From Daucus carota subsp. sativus (Eukaryota; Streptophyta; Magnoliopsida; Apiales; Apiaceae), in the NCBI RefSeq assembly GCF_001625215.2, contig NC_030383.2, forward strand, positions 7,886,779 to 7,950,778: a stretch of DNA of 64,000 nt, in the 5' to 3' direction. Each line of letters opens with the position of its first letter. The stretch's first letter is position 1. Shown here piece after piece: positions 1 to 10,317 of this stretch. The notes under the pieces are model-generated. The model searched no databases. It saw only the letters and a program-made list of their open reading frames with translations, and was not told the origin of the DNA. The translations under genes and the position numbers were made by a program.

Positions 1-290
1 GTAGTATTTTGGAATGTTCCCTGGCTTGTCTCTATCGCCAGTAGTTGACCGTTATGTTTTGTCTTCATGGTGTCAGTCTGTGACTTGTGCAGCAAGTGTC
101 GGCTGGTACATACAGACCCGGGTAAGTTGTAAGCTTCGATGTACCCGGGTAAGAAGTCCTGCCGTGGTTGTGTACCCGGGTAAGATTGAGGATTGCCTTG
201 ATTGCCTTGTGTGGTCGACGGTCTTACTGGTGCCGGGGTACATATATGAACCCGGGTAGGCAAGACTCGGGTTATACCATATCAGCTAGT
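1..290. repeat. Left-edge segment with repeated CCCGGGTA motif
   Basis: No gene is recognised here. The segment is less AT-rich than its surroundings and holds four copies of the 8-mer CCCGGGTA, near positions 118, 146, 175 and 251; the first three are about 28-29 bases apart and followed by AG. It may be the edge of a larger element cut by the window boundary, but no terminal repeat or coding domain is visible to prove that. Confidence 0.35.
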
Positions 291-499
291 ATTAGCTTTC
301 CTTTCCTTTTCTTTTTGTTAAATTACTTAAGTTAAAGATTAATTTTATGATTGTTTTAATTTGTAAATCATTATTTCTTATTCTTTTCTGCTAACTACTA
401 TTATTTATATGTTTTAATATTTTTTTACAGAATAAGTCCTCTCTCTATTTCTATTTTACATTTTAAAAAATTATATTGACATCTATAATTCAGCCCGGG

Positions 500-502
<3 letters not shown>

Positions 503-534
<32 letters not shown>
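503..534. repeat. (TA)n microsatellite
   Basis: An uninterrupted run of TA dinucleotides about 32 bases long in AT-rich intergenic DNA. The stretch around it, 290-1000, shows no gene. Confidence 0.9.
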
Positions 535-537
<3 letters not shown>

Positions 538-1004
538 TTTTTTGATGTTAGAGATAGCTCTGGCATCCCTTAGTCCCCTCTGGTGGGAAGGGACATGACA
601 TGTTTGGCTAAGTGATGGAATGAATATAATAGATTGAGATATTTTTGAGTGATTAGTTATTATTAATTTAAAATATTTTTAATTAGTAATCTATATGTAG
701 TGGTATAATAGAGATGAGAAGAATCGAAAAGAAATTGATTCCCCAAGCCTAAACTTTAAACCTACCGTGTCAATTTAGATGATCATTTTGCTAATTTCAC
801 ACCGTAAGAATCTTTAAATGATCGTTTTTTATTTTTCACCTTTGTGCATATTTATTATATTGAGTTTGTTAGATTGGTGATACATTGAAAATGGCAAATA
901 GTAAAAAGTAATTTCAAAAGATTGTTCATATATCATACATCGAAAGAAGAGAAGTTCAACTAATTTGGGACAAATACTTTGTCAAAAGAGTCATCAATAA
1001 AATG

Positions 1005-1142
1005 AGGACGGTTGGATAACTCAGTGGTAAAGAGCTTATCCTCTGTCGTCCCAGATCCTGGGTTCGACCCTGGTTCAACCCGAGAGTTTCGTAGAACAGA
1101 TACTCATTTGTAAGGCTATAAGTCATATTTGTCAAAAAAAAA
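1005..1142 (+). mobile_element. tRNA-derived SINE with 12-bp target duplication
   Basis: A 138-bp element with a tRNA-like head. A box A-like TAACTCAGTGGT lies near 1016 and a box B-like GGTTCGACCCT near 1060, and the element ends in an A-run. It is flanked by a perfect 12-bp direct repeat, ATCAATAAAATG, at 993-1004 and 1143-1154, the signature of target-primed insertion. The head does not fold into a full tRNA and the body continues past where a tRNA would end, so this is a SINE, not a tRNA gene. The intact target duplication suggests a fairly recent insertion. Confidence 0.85.
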
Positions 1143-1329
1143 ATCAATAAAATGTAGAGAGAATAGAAGAAAGATTGTATGAAACATTAGTAATTAAATA
1201 TGAGTGGACCTAGTTTTTTTATGATGAATATGGTAAGGAAAACTATCAAGAAGTGTAATGGAGCTCTCCTTCTAAAAGATGTGGGATAAATTTCTGAGTT
1301 GAAATAATTTGAAATGAAATGATTGAAAA

Positions 1330-1690
1330 TATCAACATTCAATCTCTCACTCGATTCTTGGGGATTCTTCGATACTCGGGGATTCTTGGGGATTCTATTT
1401 ATATGATTAAGTATGTTATTAGTTGAATACTCTATCACTTAACTACCTTATAATGTGATAATTGTTTTATTAAATAATTATATTGTATATTGTTATGGAT
1501 ATTGAACTTATTTATTCAATTATTTGGTTTAAACATGTATATAACTCTTCAAATACATGTATAAAATATATTTTTAATATATTAATATTCGCCGAATCCC
1601 CCCGCACCCGAATCCCCATAATTTTAGATTTGCTGAATTCCCGTATCCCCGTACCACGCACCCCCGTACCCGCACCCGCACTCATGCTTT
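1330..1690. mobile_element. Possible MITE with GC-rich, partly inverted ends
   Basis: The left part (about 1350-1395) repeats GGGGATTC several times. The right part (about 1590-1685) carries the complementary GAATCCCC and runs of CCCGTACCC/CCCGCACCC, a composition seen at the ends of some plant hAT-type MITEs. The middle is AT-rich. No clean target duplication was found and the exact ends are unclear. It stops about 10 bases before the TATA box of the first dioxygenase gene. Confidence 0.35.
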
Positions 1691-1700
1691 CTAGATTGTG

Positions 1701-1708
1701 TATAAATA
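1701..1708 (+). promoter_or_regulatory. TATA box of first dioxygenase gene
   Basis: TATAAATA lies 38 bases before the start codon, within the decamer TATAAATACT that is also present at the same distance from the start of the second gene (5731). It implies a very short 5' untranslated region of roughly 10-20 bases. Confidence 0.65.
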
Positions 1709-1745
1709 CTACTCTGGGTAATGATGTAATGTCAAACCAGCAAGA

Positions 1746-3248
1746 ATGGCTCCTATTACTATTTCTGCATTACCCCAGGAGAAAACATTACACCCTGATT
1801 TCGTCCGGGATGAAGACGAGCGTCCCAAAGTTGCCTACAATCAGTTCAGCAACGAAATTCCAGTTATTTCTTTAGCTGGTATTAATGATGATTTGAATGG
1901 CAGAAGGCCTGAGGTGTGTCGTAAAATAGTCGAGGCCTTTGAAGACTGGGGCATTTTCCAGGTAGTTGATCACGGTATTGACAGCACTTTGATTTCTGAA
2001 ATGTATCGTCTTTCTCGTGAGTTCTTTGCTTTGCCTGCTGAGGAAAAGCTCAGGTATGATCCCACCGGTGGTAAGAAAGGCGGCTATATTGTCTCCACTC
2101 ATCTCAAGGTACATTCATATAGGCTCTGATTCGTACGTAATTAATAAAATTGGTGTGAAACCCAATCAGATACACGTTAAGGCTGATAATTTAAAACAAG
2201 TTCTTAGGTTAGTAAATGTTTCTAATTTTCGCATTGTAGTGTTCCTCATTAAGCATAGTTTTACATCATAAATTAATGACAGGACCAGAGGTAACTTAAA
2301 CCGCAACCTCGACTGAACTTCGGACCTCCACTATTCATGATATTGGGACTAGTTTAGGTCTCCACAAATGAACAAATATTAATTTTAGTCCCGGCTCTCT
2401 TGAACTTTTGGTTTTGCAACTGCAAATAATGTATTAAATTATCAATACAATACAGGGTGACAGCGCAATGGACTGGCGCGAGTTTATAGTTTGTTTGACG
2501 TACCCAATCAGTGGTCGGGACTACTCCCGATGGCCTGATAAGCCCGAGAGATGGAGGTCCATCACAGAAGACTACAGTGAGAAGTTACAAGTGCTAGGTG
2601 CCAAGTTACTAGAAGTGTTATCAGAGGCCATGGGGCTTGAGAAAGAGGCTATTGCAGAGGCCTGCGTGAATATGGAACAGAAAATGATAATTAATTACTA
2701 TCCCCCGTGCCCTGAACCCGACTTGACACTTGGATGCAGAAGGCATACGGATCCAGGTTCTATTACCCTTTTGCTTCAGGATCAGGTTGGTGGATTACAG
2801 GCCACTCGGGATGGTGGCAAAACTTGGATTACTGTTAAGCCTGTGGAAGGAGCTTTTGTTGTCAATCTGGGAGATTATGGTCACGTAAGTCATTCTCTTG
2901 TAATTAACAAATGTTTTCTTTTTTACTTAAATTGTTAGCAAATAATTAGTGTGTGCTTAAGTGCAGTATTTGAGCAATGGGAGGTTCAAAAGTGCTGATC
3001 ACCAAGCAGTAGTGAATTCAACCTATACCAGAATGTCTATCGCAACTCTCCAGTACCCAGCACCGGATGCAATAGTTTATCCGCTAAAGATCAGGGAGGG
3101 AGAGAAGCCAATTGTGGACGAGGCTATCACATTTGCTGAGATGTATAAGAGAAACATGAGTAAGCCTGGTGAGGAGGCTGCCCTCAGGAAATTGGCTAAA
3201 GAGAAGCGATTGCAAGAGGAGAAGGCCAAGTTGGAGATGAAACCTTAG
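1746..3248 (+). CDS. F3H/FNS I-type 2-oxoglutarate dioxygenase, copy 1 (mosaic residues)
   Basis: Three exons, 1746-2108, 2456-2884 and 2967-3248, give 357 residues, the usual size for Apiaceae F3H and FNS I. These soluble Fe(II)/2-oxoglutarate enzymes act on flavanones such as naringenin, either 3-hydroxylating them (F3H) or desaturating them to flavones (FNS I). The iron ligands H218 and D220 (RRHTDPG), the distal His in ADHQAVV and the 2OG-binding Arg-x-Ser in TRMSI are present. At positions known to separate parsley F3H from FNS I it is mixed: F131, E195, I200 and R216 are FNS I-like, I115 and V116 are F3H-like, and P106 and C215 match neither. R153 replaces a usual Gly. Intron 1 (347 bp) is longer than in copies 2 and 3. 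The enzyme looks intact but its reaction cannot be assigned; it may be a divergent paralogue. Confidence 0.88.
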
Positions 3249-4200
3249 AGGCAGGAGCCCAGTTTAACCCCTACTATTATCTAAGTCACAATATATTCTA
3301 TGTAAGTAATGAATAATGTCGTCGTGATATTCGATGTCTAAATAATGCACACGTCGGGGTTGAGTGGGGTGTCTGTAATCTTCTGCTGTACTCAGGTGTT
3401 TTAGTGTGTTTCCCCTGTTCTCTGTCTTGCTGCAGGGTAGCTTTGCAGGGGTTCTGCTGCAGTGTTTCTGTTTGGCCCTATACTATTATATAAATAAACC
3501 CTAATTATGAGTATAATGATGATAAATTATAAACCATCAACTATCAGATTCATGAAGCTGACACATTGGGAGGCTGTACACGAGGGTACGGCCTCTAATT
3601 TATAAGAATGTTCAAATAAATTCGTTATATGGATATGTAATAAAGAAATATGAACTAAAAATGATAATGGAATCGACGTCATTTTGTCCCTAATCTGTAT
3701 GTGTTTCGGCCGACTTATCATTAGTCATATAATTTGGCTGGCCTTTGCTGAAACAGGGAACGACGTTGGATGGCATTTTATTAGTGTGCCAGCCATAATC
3801 TCCACTCTTATATATTTAACTCAGGACTTCCTATTTTAGAAAGACTGTCATAGATGTGGTGATAGTAATTAAATACAATCAGCTCCCTCCTTTCTTTGCT
3901 CAAAGGCTATCATTGATAATCCTCTGGGTTCCCACCGATCCATATGATGTATACGAGTTCTGCAGATTCATATGATTTTATCTTGTCCTGTGTGTATGCA
4001 GAAGCATGCATGATTTTATATGAGAATGCGCAAGTCCAACCGTACATGACCCGGTTATAATTGTGACCAAATAAGTCGGTTATATAGATGCCTATTTTGC
4101 CTCTTCTTGAATACGAAAATAATGACTTCTTTTGGAGAAAAAAATATATTTACATAATTATTTGGGAAATTACCTTGTATATTGTTTTTTCAATCTTATT

Positions 4201-4508
4201 TTCAAAAATACTACATTCTCTAAAATCTTTCAAATATATTATCTTTTTGAAAATATTTTCAAAAATACAGTGGTTGCATATGCAACCATATATGCAACTG
4301 AATTTATGATTTCAAGTTCCAGTTTTCAAATGTCAGTTCTTTGGAATCTATAAAAGATGAGAAGATGAGGTCGAAAATGACATTTAAAAACTGGAACTTG
4401 AAATGAGGAATTCAGTTGCATATATGGTTGCAACCACCGTATTTTCGAAAATATTTTCAAAAAGATAGTATTTTTGGAAAGATTTTAGAGAATGTAGTAT
4501 TTTTACAA
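4201..4508. repeat. Foldback (inverted-repeat) element
   Basis: Two arms of about 130 bp are inverted copies of one another with a short central spacer. The left arm includes GTTGCATATGCAACCATATA near 4272, and the right arm its near complement near 4415; outer parts read AATACTACATTCTCTAAAATC and its complement. The overall form is that of a small MITE. No target duplication was identified, so the superfamily is unknown. Confidence 0.65.
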
Positions 4509-4784
4509 TTTGTTTTAAAAGATGGTAGTATTTTTGAAAAAATTCTTTTAAACTTGATTATGAATAAAAAAAGCTCTTATTATTTTTAGTGTAAAATATA
4601 TTTACTAGTTGAGACACTGATCTAGATATCTTGACATACATTTTGCCTGGCTTGTTTTTCATTGCAAATAAGTTTAAGTAGTACGCTTTTGACATCCTTA
4701 CGTTCAAGCAACAATGCCTGATTAATCCTAATCCTAATCATATATGAATTCTCAAAAACAACGGTACAATTATAACTTACTTAA

Positions 4785-4925
4785 AAGGGAAAGATTGTAC
4801 TGATCCAGAAATGTAGACATGCAACTTATTTCAGATACGCAAACCACGTATTTCACATTCTCATGATTGCAGCTTCAGTGCCTAATCCTAACCATACACG
4901 TAGTTATTTCAGTCGTATTGAAAAT
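4785..4925 (+). repeat. Upstream segment shared with copy 3 (see 18975-19107)
   Basis: About 140 bases resemble the segment at 18975-19107, sharing for example ATGTAGACATGCAA, GTGCCTAAT and GTCGTATTGAA/ATCGTATTGAA in the same order. The two copies lie upstream of the second and third dioxygenase genes, so this is most simply a remnant of the tandem duplication that made the gene cluster. Confidence 0.6.
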
Positions 4926-5730
4926 GTACGATATTAAGTACTTTGAATTGAAAGATTTTTACTTCTGAATTCTCTAGTTAAGTTTATTGAAAGTTTTGAC
5001 GATATAACTATTAACTAACATCACAGATTGATAAAATTTTTAGGCTTCGTTTAATGTTGTCCTCGCAGTAGACATCAATTTGCTCAAAAACAGGTGGAAA
5101 TTTATTTGGTAATTCAAAAGGAGTTTTTTGAACATTTATAAATTTGTAGGTCCACTCATACTCTTGGAAAAATTGGTGTTTTTTTTTGTTTTTATAGAAA
5201 AATATTATAAATTTCACTATCAAACCTCTTCATAATATTATTATAACTCAACATATAAATAATAAAAAAAATTATTAAACAATTATTTGATTTTACAAGC
5301 AACACTTTTCTTAAAAGCGCGACAATTTTTAACGCCACCTCCAAACAAATTCTTACGCCAGAATGAGTAGTTGCAGTTAGGTTGGGAATAAATTTGGGAA
5401 TTGGGATGCTCAAAAGAGGTTAATAAAAAACAATTTTTTGTATTTATTAAAAGATTTCAGAAGACAATTTTAAAAATAAATTTTCACTTTGACCAGCTCT
5501 CTGCGTTATGGTAACCCTCTGTAATCTTTAGTCAGTTACCAGAGTTGTTACCAGATTTTGATCAAATTAGGTGAAAATTCATGCATTCATATCAGACACT
5601 CAGCTTAAATCTCCTTTTTGTTAAGTAAATTCTGTCACGTCATTCAACAACTTATATTAGAATCCAATTTGAGGTCTCTCCCGCTATAAGAAAATGACAG
5701 AGGTGTTAAAAAGATGGACACTACCGCGTG

Positions 5731-5738
5731 TATAAATA
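5731..5738 (+). promoter_or_regulatory. TATA box of second dioxygenase gene
   Basis: TATAAATA sits 39 bases before the ATG at 5777, in the same TATAAATACT context as copy 1. An in-frame ATG at 5714 lies upstream of this TATA box and so is not the start. Confidence 0.65.
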
Positions 5739-5776
5739 CTACCTTGATTACTTGTTTAGTGTCAGCACCAACAAGA

Positions 5777-7067
5777 ATGGCTCCTATAACTATTTCTGCA
5801 TTATCTAAGGAGAAAACACTAAATCCTGATTTCGTCCGGGATGAAGACGAGCGTCCCAAAGTTGCCTACAATCAGTTCAGCAACGAAATTCCAGTTATTT
5901 CTTTAGCTGGTATCGATGATGATTCTGTTGACACGAGGTCTGAGGTATGTCGTAAAATAGTGGAGGCCTTTGAAGACTGGGGGATTTTCCAGGCGGTTGA
6001 TCACGGTATTGACACCACTTTGATTTCTGAAATGTATCGTCTTTCTCGTGAATTCTTTGCTTTGCCTGCTGAGGAAAAGCTCAGGTATGATACAACCGGT
6101 GGAAAGAGAGGCGGCTTTACTGTCTCCACTCATCTTAAGGTACATTTACCCAATCAGATACACGTTAATCTTGATAATTCAATCAAATGCTCCTTCTCAG
6201 GAATTTTTATTAGTTAGTAGTAATTTGATATGATATATATTAAAGTAATTAGTACAATACAGGGTGACAGTGCAATGGATTGGCGCGAGTTTGTAACTTA
6301 CTTCACGTACCCAATCAGTGATCGGGACTACTCCCGATGGCCTGATAAGCCTGAGGGATGGAGGTCCATCACTGAAGAATACAGTGAAAAGTTACAGGAA
6401 CTAGGTATCAAGTTACTGGAAGTGTTATCAGAGGCCATGGGGCTTGAGAAAGAGGCTATTGCGAAGGCTTGCGTGGATATGGAACAAAAAGTGTTAATTA
6501 ATTACTATCCTACATGTCCCCAACCCGACTTGACACTTGGAGTCAGAAGGCACACGGATCCAGGTGCAATCACCCTTTTGCTTCAGGATCAGGTTGGTGG
6601 ATTACAGGCCACTCGGGATGGTGGCAAAACTTGGATTACTGTTAAGCCTGTGGAAGGAGCGTTAGTTGTCAATCTGGGAGATTATGGTCACGTAAGTCAT
6701 TCCTCTCCTAATTGACAAATGTTTTCGTGTTACTTAAATTGTTGACAAACAATTAGTGTGTGCTTATGTGTAGTATTTGAGCAATGGGAGGTTCAAGAAT
6801 GCTGATCACCAAGCAGTAGTGAATTCAACCTATACTAGAATGTCGATTGCAACTTTCCAGTACCCATCCCCGGATGCAATAGTTTATCCGCTAAAGATCA
6901 GGGAGGGAGAGAAGCCAATTGTGGACGAGGCCATCACATTTGCTGAGATGTATAGGAGGATCATGAGTAAACCTGGTGAGGAGGCTGCCCTCAAGAAAGT
7001 GGCTAAAGAGAAGCACTTGCAAGAGGAAAAGGCCAAGCTGGAGATGAAACCCAAGACCGCAGCTTGA
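5777..7067 (+). CDS. F3H/FNS I-type 2-oxoglutarate dioxygenase, copy 2 (nearly FNS I)
   Basis: Exons 5777-6139, 6263-6691 and 6774-7067 give 361 residues. The start is the MAPITIS methionine shared with the other copies; the upstream in-frame ATG at 5714 is before the TATA box. The 2OG-dioxygenase core is complete (HTD iron triad residues, distal His in ADHQAVV, TRMSI). Seven of the eight residues that distinguish parsley FNS I from F3H are of the FNS I type (T106, T115, F131, E195, I200, V215, R216); only V116 is F3H-like. It is closest to copy 1 in exon 3 and in the 3' untranslated region, where both share CAGGTGTTTTAGTGTGT. Flavone synthase activity, perhaps with residual hydroxylase activity, is a reasonable inference; an assay with naringenin would settle it. 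Confidence 0.9.
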
Positions 7068-9488
7068 ATCCTAGTATTACTTAAGTCACAATCTATACAT
7101 AGGTAATAAATAATCTCCTGCTGTAGTCAGGTGTTTTAGTGTGTGTTTTAATTGTCCCCTGTTCTCTGGTGCAGTGTGTGTTTGGCTCTGTACAATATAA
7201 CTAAACAATTTATGTGTGACTGTGGTTTGTATTAGATACTGTAATTGTTACAGCAAGCCATTTGTACGTTGATTTTTAAATTTGTAAGATTTCTTTGGTT
7301 TATTTAAGTTTCTGGGTTTTTTTCATTTTTGATTTCTGGAACTTTCCTACTTCTTCATCGAAATATTAAGGAAAATTTACAAAAATATATATATGTTTCT
7401 GACTTTTGTTTACAGTTTTACTTTAACTAGTTTACATTTCTAATTTTATATTATCATTTTTTCATTATTACTTAGACCTTCAGTTTTATGTTTCTCAATT
7501 TTTAAATATACGGTCATTCTCAGATCTTAACCTCGGCCTCCTTTTCTTACTTCTTCATTTACGCAGGTAGCTGGGTTTGTACACCGTCCTTCACGAAAAC
7601 TTGAAACTTTCGGCGTCCTCAAATGGTTTCTCTCTGTGATCATCACAATCCGCACTCTCTCTCTCTAACACATATAGAGAGCACGATTTATCAATTGGAA
7701 TATCAAAGTGATTTTGTGATTATTCGAATCATCGACCACTATTTTTCTCATTTAGGCAAATTCGAACTTGATTTCTTGTATTAGTTCTTCTTCTTCAATT
7801 AATAGGCCCCGCAGGGGCAGTTTCATGGCGGTCTTGAGTTGAATCGGAGCGGCGGTAAGAGTTTTCATAAGAACTGATGTTGGAAAAGCTGCTTAATTGA
7901 GAAGCTGCGTGAAGGAGACAGATGAGAAGCTGCGCGGGAGAGAAGAAAAGTTGTGAGGGTTGAGAGAGAGAAGCGATTGAAAAGCAGTTGAGCGTTGAAA
8001 GGGTGAAGAATAGCGTTGCAGCGCTGTTTATGATAATGAACGTAATTTTGAAAAAAAGAAACTGTAGGTCGTATGTTTGTAATGTGAGAAAGGATGGGCT
8101 GTATATTTAAAAGCCCAATAATTAAGTTAGGTAGTTATAAAATTAACCCAAATATTAAACAAGTAACTCTAATCCTTTTCTAGTAAAAGGATCTTAGGAT
8201 TCAGAGCGGGGCTTTCAAATTCCACACCCGACTCATCTGTTAAAAACTATTCACCTGGCCAGTTTCATTGTCACGACACCGTCCAGCGATTAATATAAAC
8301 AGAGCTGGTGTTTTCGGCTGAAGTTTGGTTCTTTGGTGATATTAAATCGTGCCTCTGGGTGATATTAAATCGTGCCTCTTTCAGGAGTATGCAATTGGAA
8401 TTTTAAAAGATTTATTTATGTTCAACTTGGATTTAGAAAACGTCTTGGGATATTTGTTTAGAATTTTAAATCATCCTATAAAATCTGTGATATTCAATTA
8501 GAATTTTAACTTATGTTTAAAAATCAGTTGATATTCAATTGAGGTCATTTGAAATTCATTAAAAATTGTATTATTTAATAATATATTTTTTTGATGCCAT
8601 AAAATGATTAATTTTGTGGGATTGTTCAATGTATTGTTTTTAAAAATTTCATTATAATTTATAAATTTTAAAAAGTCAATGTCAATTCGAACAATTTATC
8701 AAGAATCACAGCAGGATCAAAATAAGATAAATTCTTTTAAAATTTATAAATTATATATCATTCATTACAATTTCACTTAAATATGCATAAAAATTATCCC
8801 AACCTATTCGATTTTTACCTTTTAGTTTTTTGCATCTCGATTTTCGGAAGTTCAATTTTTATTTTAAAAATTTTTCAGAATCTAAAATAAGAAACACTAA
8901 TTTTATAAATACTACAATCTTGTTCTACGCCCACACATCATCAATAACAAGCATATTATTCTTATTATTTTTTTTGTCATACTTTTCCACGCATCCTAAA
9001 TAAGTGTCTTAATGTAGAGCATACACATCCTACTTATTAAACATAAATGATCTTCAAAAATTTTAATGAATTAGTGATATTTGCGGAACATAGTTCACAA
9101 AATTCTATATTTAATAGTGATTTGATTGCAAAACATACGTAATCTTCGAGATCTCCGATAAAATAGAAGTCTTCACGAAACTTTACTCTATCTAGACTCT
9201 AATATTTTTTTAAGAACCGGCTCGAATTGGATTCACAGGCTCGATTCAATTTTTCGGTTCTGGATTAGTTTTATTCATCCTTAACTTTCTCACCCCCTAA
9301 TTAGTACAACTCAAACAACAGCATCTTACAAATTTAACAAATTTTACCTAATGATTATTTTTTTTTAATTATCTTAACCAACTATTTTAACTAACCTTAG
9401 AGATGTTCTCACAAGAGATCAATCTATAAATTGCGTACCAAGGGAAAGAGTGAATTGTATGAATTTTCAAATGTTATAACTGTGATAA
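7068..9488. other. Intergenic region, no gene seen
   Basis: AT-rich spacer between copy 2 and the repeat cluster. It contains a CT-rich run near 7660, a purine-rich stretch at 7850-8000 and a near-perfect 22-base tandem duplication (GGTGATATTAAATCGTGCCTCT, at 8335 and 8358). No reading frame with recognisable similarity was found. Confidence 0.6.
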
Positions 9489-10317
9489 CTAGTTGAGAAA
9501 CCGCGCGTTGCGGCCGCCTATAAAATTTATATTAATAATTTTATATTAATATTTGTAGAATGCAATAATTTTGTGGCTGTCCATAAAAAATATATTAATG
9601 ATTAAAAATTAATATTTGTAAGATAAAATAAATTTTATATTATAAAAATCTTGATGAAATACCAATACTAATATATAAAATTGTAAAATTGGACTATAAT
9701 TTATGGTGAAAAAATGAAAATAAATTTCTACACGTAATTAACAATTTAAAGCACGACGAATCTTAATTTTATTTGTGTTTTTTTAAAAGTAATCATGTTC
9801 CTACATTGTCACTTTCCTCCAATTTTTTTGGATTGATTATGCACAAAAACATCTAACTTAAATCCGTGAGATAGCGCCATAGCGCTCTATACTATCCTTG
9901 CCTGTAACAACCTTTATTTTGTAATACTGTATAAACAGCTTTCACTTAAAAGTTGCTTGAACGGAGTAAACAGATAATACATGAATAATATTTTCTTGTA
10001 TACAAATTAAATCATGTAAATTAACAACAACAACAAACATGTCCGATGAACAAAACATATATTATAAAAGAATAACCAACAAACATACATCACTAATAGT
10101 TAATTTATTGATATCATCCATCAAAATCATGTCAAGACTATATTCTTCTCCCGTGTTTGGATTTGTCGACTCCCACGTAGCGGTCTATAACTACCTTTGC
10201 TTGAAACAACTTTTATTTTTTTTAAATACCGTATAAACAACCTTCACTTATCGTTGCAGAAGAAAAGCACCACCGAGTCAGAAATCTAGCAAGAGAACTA
10301 TCACGAGAGAGAGGTAG
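9489..10317 (+). mobile_element. Helitron-like element, copy 1, 5' part
   Basis: This segment matches 17448-18257 almost throughout. Both begin ACTAGTTGAGAA followed by the GC-rich motif CCGCGCGTTGCGG and continue to GAGAGAGGTAG. It is AT-rich and noncoding; an internal 75-bp segment (TATAACTA...TATAAACA...GTTGC) occurs twice in each copy. The GC-rich subterminal motif and the head-to-tail arrangement with copy 2 suggest a nonautonomous Helitron, but a TC start and CTRR end were not seen, so the class is tentative. The LTR element at 10318 is inserted in it. Confidence 0.5.

Noticed and set aside
1014-1081. Apparent tRNA gene
   Set aside because: Box A and box B-like sequences are present, but no complete cloverleaf forms and the unit is bounded by a target duplication and A-run, so it is a SINE.
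5714-5776. Longer N-terminus for dioxygenase copy 2
   Set aside because: The extra 21 residues would be translated from sequence upstream of the TATA box and are not in copies 1 or 3.
1746-7067. Calling copies 1 and 2 authentic F3H
   Set aside because: Both carry F131, E195, I200 and R216, which are FNS I-type, so a plain F3H label is not supported. The authentic F3H is probably elsewhere in the genome.
10039-10236. Short open frames in the Helitron-like copies (also 18071-18322)
   Set aside because: The frames differ between the two copies and match no known protein, so they are chance openings in noncoding DNA.
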